Positions 27,688 through 37,212 are shown, counted from the stretch's first letter. The stretch is DNA of 64,000 nucleotides from Lachnospiraceae bacterium (GCA_910575035.1 CAJTDL010000020.1:37916-101915), one strand, 5' to 3'. Notes: generated from the sequence alone by a model not told the origin. Made by a program: numbers and translations.

Positions 27688-29199
27688 ATGGAGATTTTGG
27701 TGGATAGCCGGCAGATGAAGCTGTGCGACCGGAATACGATAGAGTGTTTTGGGGTGCCTTCTCTGGTATTGATGGAGAGGGCAGCCCTTAGCGTGGCGGA
27801 TGAAATAGAGGGGTATTTTCAGGGAGGGGATTGCCTGAAAGGGGAGAAGTCTGTATTAGTGGTATGCGGGCTGGGGAATAATGGGGGGGATGGAGCGGCA
27901 GCCGGGCGTATACTCTGGCAGAAAGGGTATGCGGTTACGATTGTTATGCCGCCAGATTTGGAAAAGGCTTCGTTGGAGACAAAGCGGCAGATTGATATAT
28001 TGAGGAATTATGGGATAGGCATTTTGCATGAGATACCAGAAGGGGAGTTTCAGGTTGTTGTGGATGCGCTGTTTGGGATTGGGCTGGCCAGGGATCTGGA
28101 AGGGGCTTATAAGGGATATGTGGCAGCTATGAATGAAAAGGAAGGGTGGAAAGTGGCAGTGGATATCCCATCTGGGATTCATGCGGATACAGGAATGGTG
28201 ATGGGAGCCGGGTTCCGGGCAGACATAACAGTTACCTTTGGTTTTCCCAAAAGCGGGCTGGTGCTTTATCCAGGCGCAGCTTATGCAGGGAAGGTGTCAG
28301 TAAAGGATATAGGGATTGATAAGTATAGCTTTATGGAAGAAAAGCCGCATATGTATTTGGTGGGGCGTGGGGATTTGGCGGAAGTTCCCAGGCGGCGGCA
28401 GGATTCGAATAAGGGCACATATGGGAAGGTGTTGGTTGTGGCTGGGCATAAGAATATGGCAGGCGCAGCTTTTTTAAGTGCGAAAGCATCCTATCGGACA
28501 GGAGCCGGGCTGGTGCAGGTTTTGACAGAGGAATCCAACCGGGTTATTCTGCAGCAGCTTTTGCCAGAGGCGATCCTTGCCGCATATGAGGGTTCAGATT
28601 TGCCCCGGCTGTTAAAATGGGCTTCTGCCATTACCATAGGGCCTGGCCTTGGCACAGGGGAGAGGGAGGCATTCCTGACAGAATCAGTTCTGAAGATGGC
28701 AAATGTTCCTGTTATCCTGGATGCGGATGGGCTGAATATCCTGGCAGGGCATCTGGAATGGCTGAGGGAAGCAAAAGCCCCTGTTATCATAACCCCCCAT
28801 CTGGGAGAAATGGCAAGGCTTGTTAAAATGCCAATCCCAGAACTGAAAGGCCAGCTTCTGCAGGCTGCACGCTCCTTTGCCAGGGAATATAATGTAATAT
28901 GTGTACTAAAGGACGCAAGGACAGTGACGGCGCTCCCCAACAAGAATGTGTATATTAATACTACTGGGAATAATGGGATGGCTACAGCTGGCTCTGGCGA
29001 TGTTCTGACAGGCATCCTTGCCGGCTTGATTGCCCAGGGGATGGAGCCCCAGCAGGCTGCGCCCATTGGCGTCTGCCTCCACGGGGCGGCAGGTGACCGG
29101 CAGGCACAACAGATAGGCTCCCATTCCTTAATGGCACAGGATATTATAGAGGGGATCCCTGGCGTGCTGAACAGCCTGTTTGGTTTTGATACCTTATGA
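27688..29199 (+). CDS. nnr: Bifunctional NAD(P)H-hydrate epimerase and ADP-dependent dehydratase
   Basis: 503 residues joining both repair activities for damaged NAD(P)H. The N-terminal YjeF-type epimerase (about 1-215) has GLGNNGGDGAAAGR and VDALFGIGL. The C-terminal ribokinase-like dehydratase (about 230-500) has GTYGKVLVVAGHKNMAGAA, the ITIGPGLGTG segment, VILDADGLN, and the GNNGMATAGSGDVLTG nucleotide site with its catalytic Asp. Together they restore R/S-NADHX to NADH. AAAGGAG lies before the start. The stop codon falls in the first copy of the 44-bp repeat. Confidence 0.94.
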   Translation: MEILVDSRQMKLCDRNTIECFGVPSLVLMERAALSVADEIEGYFQGGDCLKGEKSVLVVCGLGNNGGDGAAAGRILWQKGYAVTIVMPPDLEKASLETKRQIDILRNYGIGILHEIPEGEFQVVVDALFGIGLARDLEGAYKGYVAAMNEKEGWKVAVDIPSGIHADTGMVMGAGFRADITVTFGFPKSGLVLYPGAAYAGKVSVKDIGIDKYSFMEEKPHMYLVGRGDLAEVPRRRQDSNKGTYGKVLVVAGHKNMAGAAFLSAKASYRTGAGLVQVLTEESNRVILQQLLPEAILAAYEGSDLPRLLKWASAITIGPGLGTGEREAFLTESVLKMANVPVILDADGLNILAGHLEWLREAKAPVIITPHLGEMARLVKMPIPELKGQLLQAARSFAREYNVICVLKDARTVTALPNKNVYINTTGNNGMATAGSGDVLTGILAGLIAQGMEPQQAAPIGVCLHGAAGDRQAQQIGSHSLMAQDIIEGIPGVLNSLFGFDTL

Positions 29200-29304
29200 A
29201 ACAGCGAAGCTGTTTCCCCGCCCTGGAAGGGCAAGCATTATGGTGTGCCCCAGAGGGTATACCTAATGAAACAGCGAAGCTGTTTCCCCGCCCTGGAAGG
29301 GCAA
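29191..29304 (+). repeat. Two 44-bp direct repeats with paired hairpins
   Basis: Copies at 29191-29234 and 29261-29304 differ by one base and start 70 nt apart. Each contains AACAGCgaaGCTGTT followed by GCCCTggaAGGGC, two small perfect hairpins in a row. The first copy overlaps the nnr stop codon; the second ends 31 nt before alr. Confidence 0.85.
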
Positions 29305-29335
29305 ACACACTTCAATTTTCAGAAAGGCGCACATT

Positions 29336-30502
29336 ATGAAAACCTATTCCCGCGTTTACGCAGAAATAAACCTGGACGCAATACTCCACAATATGGCACA
29401 AATGGAACAAACCCTCCAGCCAGGCACCCGGATCATGCCTGTGATAAAGACGGATGCCTATGGCCATGGCGCAATCCCCATTGGAAGGGAGCTGGAGCCT
29501 CTTCCCATCACTTGGGGTTATGCCACTGCCACGGCAGAGGAAGCGCAGTCCCTACGCCAAAGCGGTCTAAAAAAGCCGATCCTGGTCTTGGGGGCTACTT
29601 TCCCAGAGCAATACCCTCTGCTGGCCTCCTCGCAAATCCGTGCCACCGTATATTCCTTAAGGCAAGCGGCAGCATTGGAAAGCTTTGCATCTGAGGCAGG
29701 TTCCCCCATTACGGTGCATCTGAAAATTGACACAGGGCTGAGCCGCCTTGGCTTTCAGGTTACTCAGGAAACTGCAGATGAAATTGCACAAATTGCAGGG
29801 ATGCCCCATATTATAATAGAAGGGATGTTCACTCATTTTGCCAAGGCAGATGACAGGGACAAAACAATGGCCAATCAGCAGTTCGGAAAATTTCTGGAAA
29901 TGAAAAGGATGTTAGGGGAAAAGAATATCCATATTCCATTGTCTCACTGCTCCAATAGCGCTGCGATTATTGATATGCCCCAGGCCAGCCTGGATTTGGT
30001 GCGGGCTGGCATTAGCCTTTATGGAATGTGGCCCTCAGATCAGGTGCAGAAGGAAACTATGGATCTATGGCCAGCTCTGTCTTTGAAAAGCTGCATTGTA
30101 TTCCTGAAAGAACTGGAAGAAGGCAGGGCAGTCAGCTATGGAGCCACCTACAGGACAACGGGCAGGCAGAGGATCGCCACAATCCCGGTAGGCTATGGGG
30201 ATGGGTATCCCAGAAGCCTTTCCAATCGGGGATATGTGCTGATACATGGGAAGAAGGCTCCGATTTGCGGGCGTATTTGCATGGATCAGTTTATGGTGGA
30301 CGTAACAGGGATACCGGAGGCGAAGGAAGGGGATGCGGTTACACTGGTGGGGCAGGAAGGGGATGAACAGATTTCCATGGAGGAAATAGGAGGGCTCTCA
30401 GGGCGCTTTAACTATGAATTTGCCTGCTGCTTGGGGAAGCGCATTCCCAGAGTGTACAGAAAAGGCGGGAAGGCGGCAGGAGCCAGGGATTATTTTTCCT
30501 AA
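29336..30502 (+). CDS. alr: Alanine racemase
   Basis: 388 residues. It is a PLP-dependent fold-III enzyme making D-alanine for peptidoglycan. The PLP lysine lies in VIKTDAYGHGA (about 36-46). The substrate barrel includes LKIDTGLSRLGF, THFAKADD, SNSAAI and RAGISLYG, and the second catalytic Tyr is expected in AVSYGATYR. The C-terminal beta domain contains GRICMDQFMVDVT. AAAGGCG precedes the ATG. It lies downstream of nnr across the hairpin repeats and upstream of mazF, the usual Firmicutes order. Confidence 0.95.
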   Translation: MKTYSRVYAEINLDAILHNMAQMEQTLQPGTRIMPVIKTDAYGHGAIPIGRELEPLPITWGYATATAEEAQSLRQSGLKKPILVLGATFPEQYPLLASSQIRATVYSLRQAAALESFASEAGSPITVHLKIDTGLSRLGFQVTQETADEIAQIAGMPHIIIEGMFTHFAKADDRDKTMANQQFGKFLEMKRMLGEKNIHIPLSHCSNSAAIIDMPQASLDLVRAGISLYGMWPSDQVQKETMDLWPALSLKSCIVFLKELEEGRAVSYGATYRTTGRQRIATIPVGYGDGYPRSLSNRGYVLIHGKKAPICGRICMDQFMVDVTGIPEAKEGDAVTLVGQEGDEQISMEEIGGLSGRFNYEFACCLGKRIPRVYRKGGKAAGARDYFS

Positions 30503-30649
30503 GTGACTGCTGGAAGGGTGCAGAAAAGGCGGGGAGGCAGCACATATTTATAATTTATAGGAGAATCCCAGGGAAACATGTATACACACGAAAAAATAGG
30601 GAATAATAGGGAATAGAAATAACCTATAAAATTTTGGAGTGTGAGAAAA

Positions 30650-30997
30650 GTGATTATTCATAGAGGAGATATTTATTATGCTGATTTGCGTCCGGTGGTA
30701 GGCTCAGAGCAGGGCGGGGTCCGCCCCGTGCTGATTATACAAAATGATGTGGGGAATCGCCACAGCCCAACGGTAATCTGTGCGGCCATTACTTCGAAGA
30801 TGAATAAGGCGAAGCTGCCCACCCATGTAGAGCTGGATGCAAGGAAATATGACCTGGTAAAGGATTCTGTGATATTGTTGGAGCAGCTGCGGACCATTGA
30901 CAAGCAGAGGCTGAAGGATAAAGTCTGCCGTTTGGACAGGGAGGTCTTGAAGAAAGTAGACAGGGCACTTGAAATCAGTTTGGAATTATATACATAA
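30650..30997 (+). CDS. mazF: MazF/EndoA-type mRNA interferase
   Basis: 115 residues from GTG 30650, with GGAG ten nt upstream; the GTG at 30641 is too close to that site. Motifs: [29 protein letters not shown] and [11 protein letters not shown] as separate family blocks. The Arg of GGVRPV and the Thr-Ser of AAITSK belong to the RNA-cutting site. The position after alr is the same as for EndoA in Bacillus, but there the antitoxin gene lies between. The 147 bases between alr and this gene show no antitoxin-sized ORF. Confidence 0.9.
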   Translation: MIIHRGDIYYADLRPVVGSEQGGVRPVLIIQNDVGNRHSPTVICAAITSKMNKAKLPTHVELDARKYDLVKDSVILLEQLRTIDKQRLKDKVCRLDREVLKKVDRALEISLELYT

Positions 30998-31000
30998 ATC

Positions 31001-31029
31001 TTGACTAATATTCCGTAAAATGGTATATT
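31001..31029 (+). promoter_or_regulatory. Sigma-A promoter of the CNNM-type gene
   Basis: TTGACT (31001-31006), a 17-nt spacer and TATATT (31024-31029). It gives a leader of about 160 nt before the ATG at 31199. Confidence 0.75.
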
Positions 31030-31058
31030 TCAAGTGTTTGCTAATGTAGTGAAGGGAT

Positions 31059-31164
31059 TGCCATAAAATAACTCTGGCAGAAGGCGGGGCGTTTGGTGTT
31101 GTCTGCGTGAGCGCAGTGCAGCCAGAAGAATAGCCCTGGCAGGAGGCAGGGGTATTTTATGGCA
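31059..31164 (+). promoter_or_regulatory. Structured 5' leader, candidate regulatory RNA
   Basis: A perfect 12-bp closing stem (31059-31070 TGCCATAAAATA with 31153-31164) encloses about 82 nt. Inside are a CTGCG-tga-GCGCAG hairpin and two related segments, CTGGCAGAAGGCGGGG and CTGGCAGGAGGCAGGG, near each end. It matches no riboswitch class I know by eye. Confidence 0.45.
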
Positions 31165-31198
31165 TTTCCGGGCGAGAGAGGAAAGAGGAGTCAGAAGA

Positions 31199-32557
31199 AT
31201 GGATGATGGCGCGAGTCCTGCCATAGGGCTGATTGTATTTTTGGGATTAGTAGTGGCCAATGGGATAATGTATGGATTTCTTACTGCTTTGGAGGAAATA
31301 TCGGAACGGCAGGTGGAAAAACGGATGGAGGAGGGCAGCAAGCATGCACCATGGCTGCTGGCAGTGATGGATTCTCCCTATAAGACGAAGCATGCGATTC
31401 AGATTTTGGTGACCTTTGTCAGCGGTATTTTTGGTATTTACCAGATCCGTCTGTTGGGAAATCTGTTATTCCATAGCTTATTTTTGAAAAGCCCTAATCC
31501 CTATTTACTAATATGGTGCTATGTTCTGGCAGCCTTAGGGGGGATTTTCCTTTTTGTGGTTTTAGGGGTCATCGCCCCTCAGAAGATTGCAGCCAGGCGG
31601 CCGGAGAAATGGCTGTTTCGGCTGGCAGGGCTGGTGCATGGGTTGGTGTGTGTGGTGTGGCCTTATGCGTATCTGGCAGAGAAGCTGTCTAATCTGGCGG
31701 TGCGGCTGGTGGGGGTTGACCCCGATGCCAGCTTCGACGATGTGACGGAGGAAGAGATTATTTCCATGGTGAATGAGGGGCATGAGCAGGGAGTGCTCCA
31801 GGCCAGTGAAGCGGAGATGATCCACAATATTTTTGCCTTTGATGATAAAGAGGCGAAGGATATCATGACCCATCGGAAGCATGTGAATGCCATTGAAGGG
31901 AGCACGCTTTTGAAGGATGCGCTGGAAATTATCCTGGAAGGGAATAATTCCCGGTTTCCGGTGTATAAAGGGGATATTGATAATATTATTGGGATCTTAC
32001 ATATGAAGGATGTGATGATTGAGAGCCGGAAGGGGCTTTATCTGGAACGGGAGATACGGGAGATCCCAGGGCTGGTGCGGGAAGCGGTGTTTATCCCGGA
32101 GACTAGGAACATCAATGAACTGTTCCAGGGAATGCAGTCCAGGAAGAACCATATGGTGGTGGTTGTGGACGAGTATGGGCAGACGGCGGGGATTGTGGCC
32201 ATGGAGGATATTCTGGAGGAGATTGTGGGGAATATCTTTGATGAGTATGATGAAGAAGAGATGGATGTGGTGAGCCAGGCAGATGGGAGCTATCTGATGC
32301 GGGGGATGGCGCCCTTTGGGGAAGTCTGCGAAACACTGGGGATTTCCCTGGAGGGGGCGGAGTATGAGACGCTGAGCGGGTATCTGATCTCGCTGATCGG
32401 GAAGATACCTGGGGAGCATGAGCAGTTTGAGCTGGATGCGGAAGGGTGGAGGTTCCATGTGCTGTCGGTGAGGGATAAGATGATACATATGGTGAGGGTT
32501 ACGGAAGGGAGTTTAAACAGGGGGGATGCCGCAGAAGGGGACAGCACCTGGGACTGA
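31199..32557 (+). CDS. CNNM/CorC-type membrane protein with CBS pair
   Basis: 452 residues. The N-terminal DUF21/CNNM membrane domain has about four helices (to about residue 165). A linker with DPDASFDDVTEEEIISMVNEG leads to the CBS pair (about 215-335; IMTHRKHVNAI, RFPVYKGDIDNIIGILHMKD, MVVVVDEYGQTAGIVAMEDI). The C-terminal CorC_HlyC domain is about 355-440. Relatives are Mg2+ or Co2+ exporters, or Mg2+-homeostasis proteins misnamed hemolysins. AGAGGAG precedes the ATG. Expression passes through the structured leader at 31059-31164. Confidence 0.87.
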   Translation: MDDGASPAIGLIVFLGLVVANGIMYGFLTALEEISERQVEKRMEEGSKHAPWLLAVMDSPYKTKHAIQILVTFVSGIFGIYQIRLLGNLLFHSLFLKSPNPYLLIWCYVLAALGGIFLFVVLGVIAPQKIAARRPEKWLFRLAGLVHGLVCVVWPYAYLAEKLSNLAVRLVGVDPDASFDDVTEEEIISMVNEGHEQGVLQASEAEMIHNIFAFDDKEAKDIMTHRKHVNAIEGSTLLKDALEIILEGNNSRFPVYKGDIDNIIGILHMKDVMIESRKGLYLEREIREIPGLVREAVFIPETRNINELFQGMQSRKNHMVVVVDEYGQTAGIVAMEDILEEIVGNIFDEYDEEEMDVVSQADGSYLMRGMAPFGEVCETLGISLEGAEYETLSGYLISLIGKIPGEHEQFELDAEGWRFHVLSVRDKMIHMVRVTEGSLNRGDAAEGDSTWD

Positions 32558-32664
32558 TTGTGGAAAGAGGAAATGAATCCCCGCTGGCTGGATTTAAAAG
32601 GCAGGAGTAATAATCCACGCCATCTGGTGGGAAAAAGAATATAAGAGAAAAGAGGAGAATTGAT

Positions 32665-33393
32665 ATGTCAGGACATTCTAAATTTGCGAATATTAAGCAT
32701 AAGAAAGAGAAAAATGATGCAGCAAGAGGGAAGATATTTACGATTATTGGAAGGGAAATTGCAGTGGCGGTGAAGGAAGGCGGGTCGGATCCCAATAATA
32801 ACAGCAGGCTGCGGGATGTAATAGCGAAGGCGAAGGCCAATAATATGCCTAATGATACCATTGACAGGGGGATTAAGAAGGCGGCTGGGGATGCGAATTC
32901 GGTGAATTATGAATTTGCTTCTTATGAAGGGTATGGCCCCAATGGAACGGCGATCATTGTGGATGCATTAACGGATAATAAGAACCGGACAGCGGCTAAT
33001 GTGAGGAGCGCGTTTACCAAGGGGAATGGGAATGTGGGGACGCCGGGGTGTGTGTCTTATATGTTTGACAAGAAGGGGCAGATTGTGATTGATAAGGAAG
33101 AGTGTGAGATGGATCCGGATGACCTGATGATGCTGGCGCTGGATGCCGGGGCGGAGGATTTTTCAGAAGAGGAAGACAGCTATGAGGTGCTTACGGATCC
33201 GGATGGGTTCAGTGAGGTGCGCCAGCAGCTGGAAGGGGCTGGGATTAAGATGGCCTCTGCAGAAGTGACCATGATCCCGCAGACCTGGGTGGAAGTGACA
33301 GACGAAGAGGCAGTGAAGAATCTCCAGAAGATCCTGGACCTTCTGGAGGATGACGACGATGTGCAGGCGGTGTACCATAACTGGGATGAGTAA
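32665..33393 (+). CDS. yebC: YebC/PmpR-family protein
   Basis: 242 residues, the usual size. It begins [18 protein letters not shown] and contains [20 protein letters not shown] and [20 protein letters not shown], all family hallmarks. The family was named for transcriptional regulation; some members are now linked to translation through difficult peptide sequences. GAGGAG precedes the start. A strong terminator follows at 33459-33493, so the unit ends here. Confidence 0.94.
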   Translation: MSGHSKFANIKHKKEKNDAARGKIFTIIGREIAVAVKEGGSDPNNNSRLRDVIAKAKANNMPNDTIDRGIKKAAGDANSVNYEFASYEGYGPNGTAIIVDALTDNKNRTAANVRSAFTKGNGNVGTPGCVSYMFDKKGQIVIDKEECEMDPDDLMMLALDAGAEDFSEEEDSYEVLTDPDGFSEVRQQLEGAGIKMASAEVTMIPQTWVEVTDEEAVKNLQKILDLLEDDDDVQAVYHNWDE

Positions 33394-33458
33394 GATATAT
33401 GGTGGATGGTGCAAAGGCCTATCGCAGAGCAGTTTTTAATAATAGTTTTAAGAAAGAA

Positions 33459-33493
33459 AAGCGGTTAATATATAGAATTAACTGCTTTTTTTT
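33459..33493 (+). terminator. Intrinsic terminator after yebC
   Basis: An 11-bp stem with one G-U pair (33459-33469 with 33477-33487) and T's through 33493. It separates yebC from the sugar-sensing genes. Confidence 0.88.
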
Positions 33494-33497
33494 ACAA

Positions 33498-33556
33498 AAA
33501 ATGCAACTATTTTTTCTAAAATATCCTAGTTACAGGCATCTAATATCGCGTATAAT
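33498..33556 (+). promoter_or_regulatory. Promoter of yesM-yesN with candidate YesN box
   Basis: TATAAT at 33551-33556 lacks a good -35. Upstream stands a box GCAACT-(T-rich)-CTAAAATATCC whose CAACT begins at 33504, 47 nt before the -10. The same box in the same place recurs at 38394 and 43604. Activator-dependent promoters typically lack a -35. Confidence 0.6.
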
Positions 33557-33666
33557 AAAATATTATAATATTTAGAAGGGAGAATTGCACGTATCATATA
33601 GTTTTTATTCCGCCCAAAATAAGTATATCTGAGGTGGCATCAAAGCGGAAAGGCGAGGGTGCCTTG

Positions 33667-35544
33667 ATGGTATCTAAAGCATATACAAAGAAAGCAGAGG
33701 TGACCTATTCCATGAAGTTAAAAGTAAAAATCCTTCTGATGTGCATGGGAAGCACTCTGCTTGCCCTTGGACTGCAGACCTTCCTGTTCCAGGAATCATC
33801 TTCAGCCTTTATCTATAATCAGGCCAAGGCTGAAAGCGAAAATTCTTTAGAAAATATGCAGAATGAAATTTCTGCCTTTATAAAGGACATAGAGAGCAGT
33901 ATGATTGAAGTGTATATGGAAAAAGATTTTATTCAGGCTTTGAAGGAAGAACGTACAGTAGAGGCCCTGCGTCTCGAATTTTACCGAAAGGCTTACGAAA
34001 TCGCTACAGCCAGGTTTGAAACGGAAGATAGTGTAGTCTCACTCTACCTCTACACTAAGAATCATGAAATTATCAGCACCTATCGGAGGGCGTTTACTCC
34101 CAAGCATAATTATGCCGCAGATATTTATGAAAACCCTGAGGAGGAAAATGCGGACATCGTCAAGGATTATGTCAAGTCAGATAATGCCACTATGCTGGTT
34201 ACCAGCTACTATAATCCCTATCGGGAAAAAGATATCCTGAGGTTTGTGCTGAAGCTTTATAACAATAGCAACCGAAATGACAGGATTGGCTATATGGTAT
34301 GCGATGTGGACAGTAAGGTATTCACTTCCATACTGAAGAAATACAACACGAACAGCACTATGTACATTTGGCTCCAGCCGGAGGGCGACCGTTCGGTGGT
34401 CTCCTATGGGGAAATTTCCGGGAAGGAAGAGGCATATTATCGGGAAATGTCAGAAAAAATCCGTACAGGGAATCAGACAGGCACCTTCCGATTGGAAAAA
34501 CAGGAAATATTCAAGGCAGAACAGGATAAGTATAATTTGACCGCCTATTCTATGATGCCTCAGAGTATTTTGCAGCAGAATCAGAGAACCCTTACCAGCA
34601 ACCTGCTTTTTATAGCCTTTTTTATGATTATGATTATGGCAATCTTAACAGCCATTGTATCACGCAGCGTTATCCGTCCTTTAGATCTGCTGATGGATAC
34701 CATCCAGCAGATTAAAGGCGGCGCATCCCATTTGCGGACAGAGGTTGTAAGCAGGGATGAAATTGGCGAGCTCGGGCAGAATTTTAATGAGATGCTGGAT
34801 CGGATGGAAGAACTAATGGAAAAGGAAAGCCAGGCAAACCGCCTTCTGAGCCAGGCAGAGTATAAGGCGCTGCAGGCGCAGATCAATCCCCATTTCTTGT
34901 ACAATACCTTGGACACTATGAGCAGCATAGCAGAAATCAGAGGTTGCCCGGAGGTCAGTATGCTGAGCCAGTCCCTTTCCAATATCTTCCGGTATTGCCT
35001 GAATATGAAGGAGCCCTTCTCAACGGTAGCCGAGGAAGTCTCCCATCTAAAGAATTACAGCTATGTGATGGAGATGCGCATGCATGACAATGTGAGGTAC
35101 ATTTACGATATTGGCGAAGATGTGCTGCAGGACCGCCTTCCGAGGATTACCATCCAGCCCTTGGTAGAGAATGCCTTAAACCATGGCCTTAGAAATAAAA
35201 GGGGAGGGAAGGAGATTAAGGTTGCCATCTGGAAGGAGGAAGGGATACTCAAAATAAATGTATCAGATAATGGCGTGGGCATGGACGCCCGAAAATTGAA
35301 TGAGGATTTGTTTAAAAATGATTTGAACCATGTGGAGAAAGGGGATTCCATAGGCCTGTATAATATTAATGCCAGGATAAAGATGCTGTACGGAGACGCC
35401 TATGGAATTACCATTGTAAGTGCCATTGGGGAAGGGACCTGTGTTTCCATAATGCTGCCAACCCAACGCAAGATGGGGGCGGAATTGGCAGGCAGAGTGG
35501 AAGGCAATCTTGCGGGAGGGCAGGAGGAAGAGCAAAATGGATGA
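33667..35544 (+). CDS. YesM-type sensor histidine kinase
   Basis: About 625 residues from ATG 33667; GTG 33634 and ATG 33712 (with GAGGTGACC upstream) are also in frame, so the start is uncertain. A first membrane helix near the N-terminus, an extracytoplasmic sensor of about 270 residues, a second helix (LLFIAFFMIMIMAILTAIVS), HAMP, then the His_kinase domain with LQAQINPHFLYNTLDTMSSI carrying the phospho-accepting His, and an HATPase domain (QPLVENALNHGL, DNGVGM). The pair with YesN at 35537 is standard for sugar uptake loci in Firmicutes. The ligand is unknown; the neighbourhood suggests a plant oligosaccharide. Confidence 0.92.
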   Translation: MVSKAYTKKAEVTYSMKLKVKILLMCMGSTLLALGLQTFLFQESSSAFIYNQAKAESENSLENMQNEISAFIKDIESSMIEVYMEKDFIQALKEERTVEALRLEFYRKAYEIATARFETEDSVVSLYLYTKNHEIISTYRRAFTPKHNYAADIYENPEEENADIVKDYVKSDNATMLVTSYYNPYREKDILRFVLKLYNNSNRNDRIGYMVCDVDSKVFTSILKKYNTNSTMYIWLQPEGDRSVVSYGEISGKEEAYYREMSEKIRTGNQTGTFRLEKQEIFKAEQDKYNLTAYSMMPQSILQQNQRTLTSNLLFIAFFMIMIMAILTAIVSRSVIRPLDLLMDTIQQIKGGASHLRTEVVSRDEIGELGQNFNEMLDRMEELMEKESQANRLLSQAEYKALQAQINPHFLYNTLDTMSSIAEIRGCPEVSMLSQSLSNIFRYCLNMKEPFSTVAEEVSHLKNYSYVMEMRMHDNVRYIYDIGEDVLQDRLPRITIQPLVENALNHGLRNKRGGKEIKVAIWKEEGILKINVSDNGVGMDARKLNEDLFKNDLNHVEKGDSIGLYNINARIKMLYGDAYGITIVSAIGEGTCVSIMLPTQRKMGAELAGRVEGNLAGGQEEEQNG

Positions 35545-37141
35545 GAGAAAATATACGATATTGTTTGCAGATGATGAATATTGGACCCGAGAAAAGATTC
35601 GCAGGATGATACAGTGGGAAAAATATGGGCTGGAATTTTTGGAGCCGGCGGTGGATGGGGAAGAGGTTCTGCAGAAAATGGAGGAGTCCCGGCCAGATAT
35701 TTTGATTACAGATATTAACATGCCTTTCCTGAATGGAGTAGAGCTGCTGGAGCAAGTGCATGCGCGTTTTCCCGATGTGGTCACTTTTGTCATCAGCGGC
35801 TATGATGATTTCGAATATGTAAAGGGGACGTTTATGTCCGGAGCCATGAATTACTTGAAGAAACCAGTTACGAAGGTGGAACTGGTGAATGCGATCGTTA
35901 AGGCTCTGGAGGCGATTAGCGAGAGGGAGCAGGAAAAACGTCAACTGGTAAAGGCGGCGTCCTTAATCCAGGATCGGGAGTTCAGCCAGATGATACAAAG
36001 AGACAGGCGTTCTTTTGTGCCTGCTATCTCGGTAAATGGCAAGGAGCCATTTTCTGGCATGAGCCTGGTGCTGGTCAAAATCCATAACCTTTCAGAGAGC
36101 ATTCACAAGAATTATCAGGATCTGGCTCTGTTTTCCTATAACTTCAAAAAAAAGGCCAAGGAGCTTCTGGGAGGGGAGTGCGACATTGTATTCAATAATA
36201 TTTACCGTTCCAATGAGTTTGTGGTTGTATCAGAAAAGCCCAGGAAGGATCTGCTGCAGTTTGCGGAAAGGATGAAACAATACCTTAAGGACTTTAAGGA
36301 TACCTGTATTACCATTTGCATCAGCGGCCATTCTTATTCTATGGAGAGTATCCATATGGCGTATGTGGAGGCGGTTGGGCTTTTAATGGCCCGAAGGTAC
36401 TGCAGGAAGGATGAGCTTATCCTGGGGGAAGAGCAAGAGAAAGAGCCTGGGGCAGTCAGGCAGCGCTTTAATAAAGAATATGGGAAGCAGCTCAATAATT
36501 TTCTTGTGACGGGAAATTATGCAGCAGTGCAGCAGACCATTTTTGAAAGCATTGGCCTGGCGGACTGCGAGAAGGAAGGGTGGACGTATTTGGAGGTGAA
36601 GCAGACTCTGCGCCAGGTGCTGAATATTCTGATTGATTTTGGCCTGCAGGAGCAAGTATTTGGCAGTGTGGCAGATGTTGAGAATATCATGGAATCCCTG
36701 GACAAAATAGCAGAGGACATGGATATTCGGGCGTTGTGCGCAATGATGGAGGATGTGATTGACCAGCTAAAGCCAGAGAAAGATTTTGTGGCTACGGACA
36801 GCATGCGTGACATTGTGCAGAAGGCTGCAGCCTGGATTGACAGCCATTACGCAGAGAGCCTGACATTAGTTTCCATTGCAGAGCGCTATCACGTGGAGAG
36901 TTCTTATTTTTCTAAAATTTTCCGCCAGGAAATAGGGATAAACCTAATCCTGTATATTACCCAGAAGAGGATTGAGAAATCCAAAGAATATATTAGGGGC
37001 AGTGATATGGGTTTGATGGAAATTGCATTTATGGTGGGATATGACGACTACACATATTTCAGCCGGGTATTTAAGAAAAATGAGGGGATGAGCCCCCGGG
37101 AATATAGGGCTTTAAGCAAAGAGAAAAAGGAATTGCCCTGA
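35537..37141 (+). CDS. YesN-type response regulator, receiver plus AraC HTH
   Basis: 534 residues from ATG 35537 (GGAGGAAGAG upstream), overlapping the kinase stop codon by 8 nt. The receiver (about 1-125) has ILFADDEYW, the phospho-accepting Asp in ILITDINMPFLNGV and the switch lysine in YLKKPVTKVEL. A middle region of about 280 residues is typical of YesN. The C-terminal AraC domain (about 430-530) ends in IAFMVGYDDYTYFSRVFKKNEGMSPREYR. It probably activates the three promoters that share the box described at 33498, 38386 and 43595. Confidence 0.93.
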   Translation: MDERKYTILFADDEYWTREKIRRMIQWEKYGLEFLEPAVDGEEVLQKMEESRPDILITDINMPFLNGVELLEQVHARFPDVVTFVISGYDDFEYVKGTFMSGAMNYLKKPVTKVELVNAIVKALEAISEREQEKRQLVKAASLIQDREFSQMIQRDRRSFVPAISVNGKEPFSGMSLVLVKIHNLSESIHKNYQDLALFSYNFKKKAKELLGGECDIVFNNIYRSNEFVVVSEKPRKDLLQFAERMKQYLKDFKDTCITICISGHSYSMESIHMAYVEAVGLLMARRYCRKDELILGEEQEKEPGAVRQRFNKEYGKQLNNFLVTGNYAAVQQTIFESIGLADCEKEGWTYLEVKQTLRQVLNILIDFGLQEQVFGSVADVENIMESLDKIAEDMDIRALCAMMEDVIDQLKPEKDFVATDSMRDIVQKAAAWIDSHYAESLTLVSIAERYHVESSYFSKIFRQEIGINLILYITQKRIEKSKEYIRGSDMGLMEIAFMVGYDDYTYFSRVFKKNEGMSPREYRALSKEKKELP

Positions 37142-37212
37142 TGCCCTAAGCATTATGGCCAGGATAATTCCAGAAGGCTGACGGAATTTAGGTGACAGGA
37201 GAGGAGGAGGCG

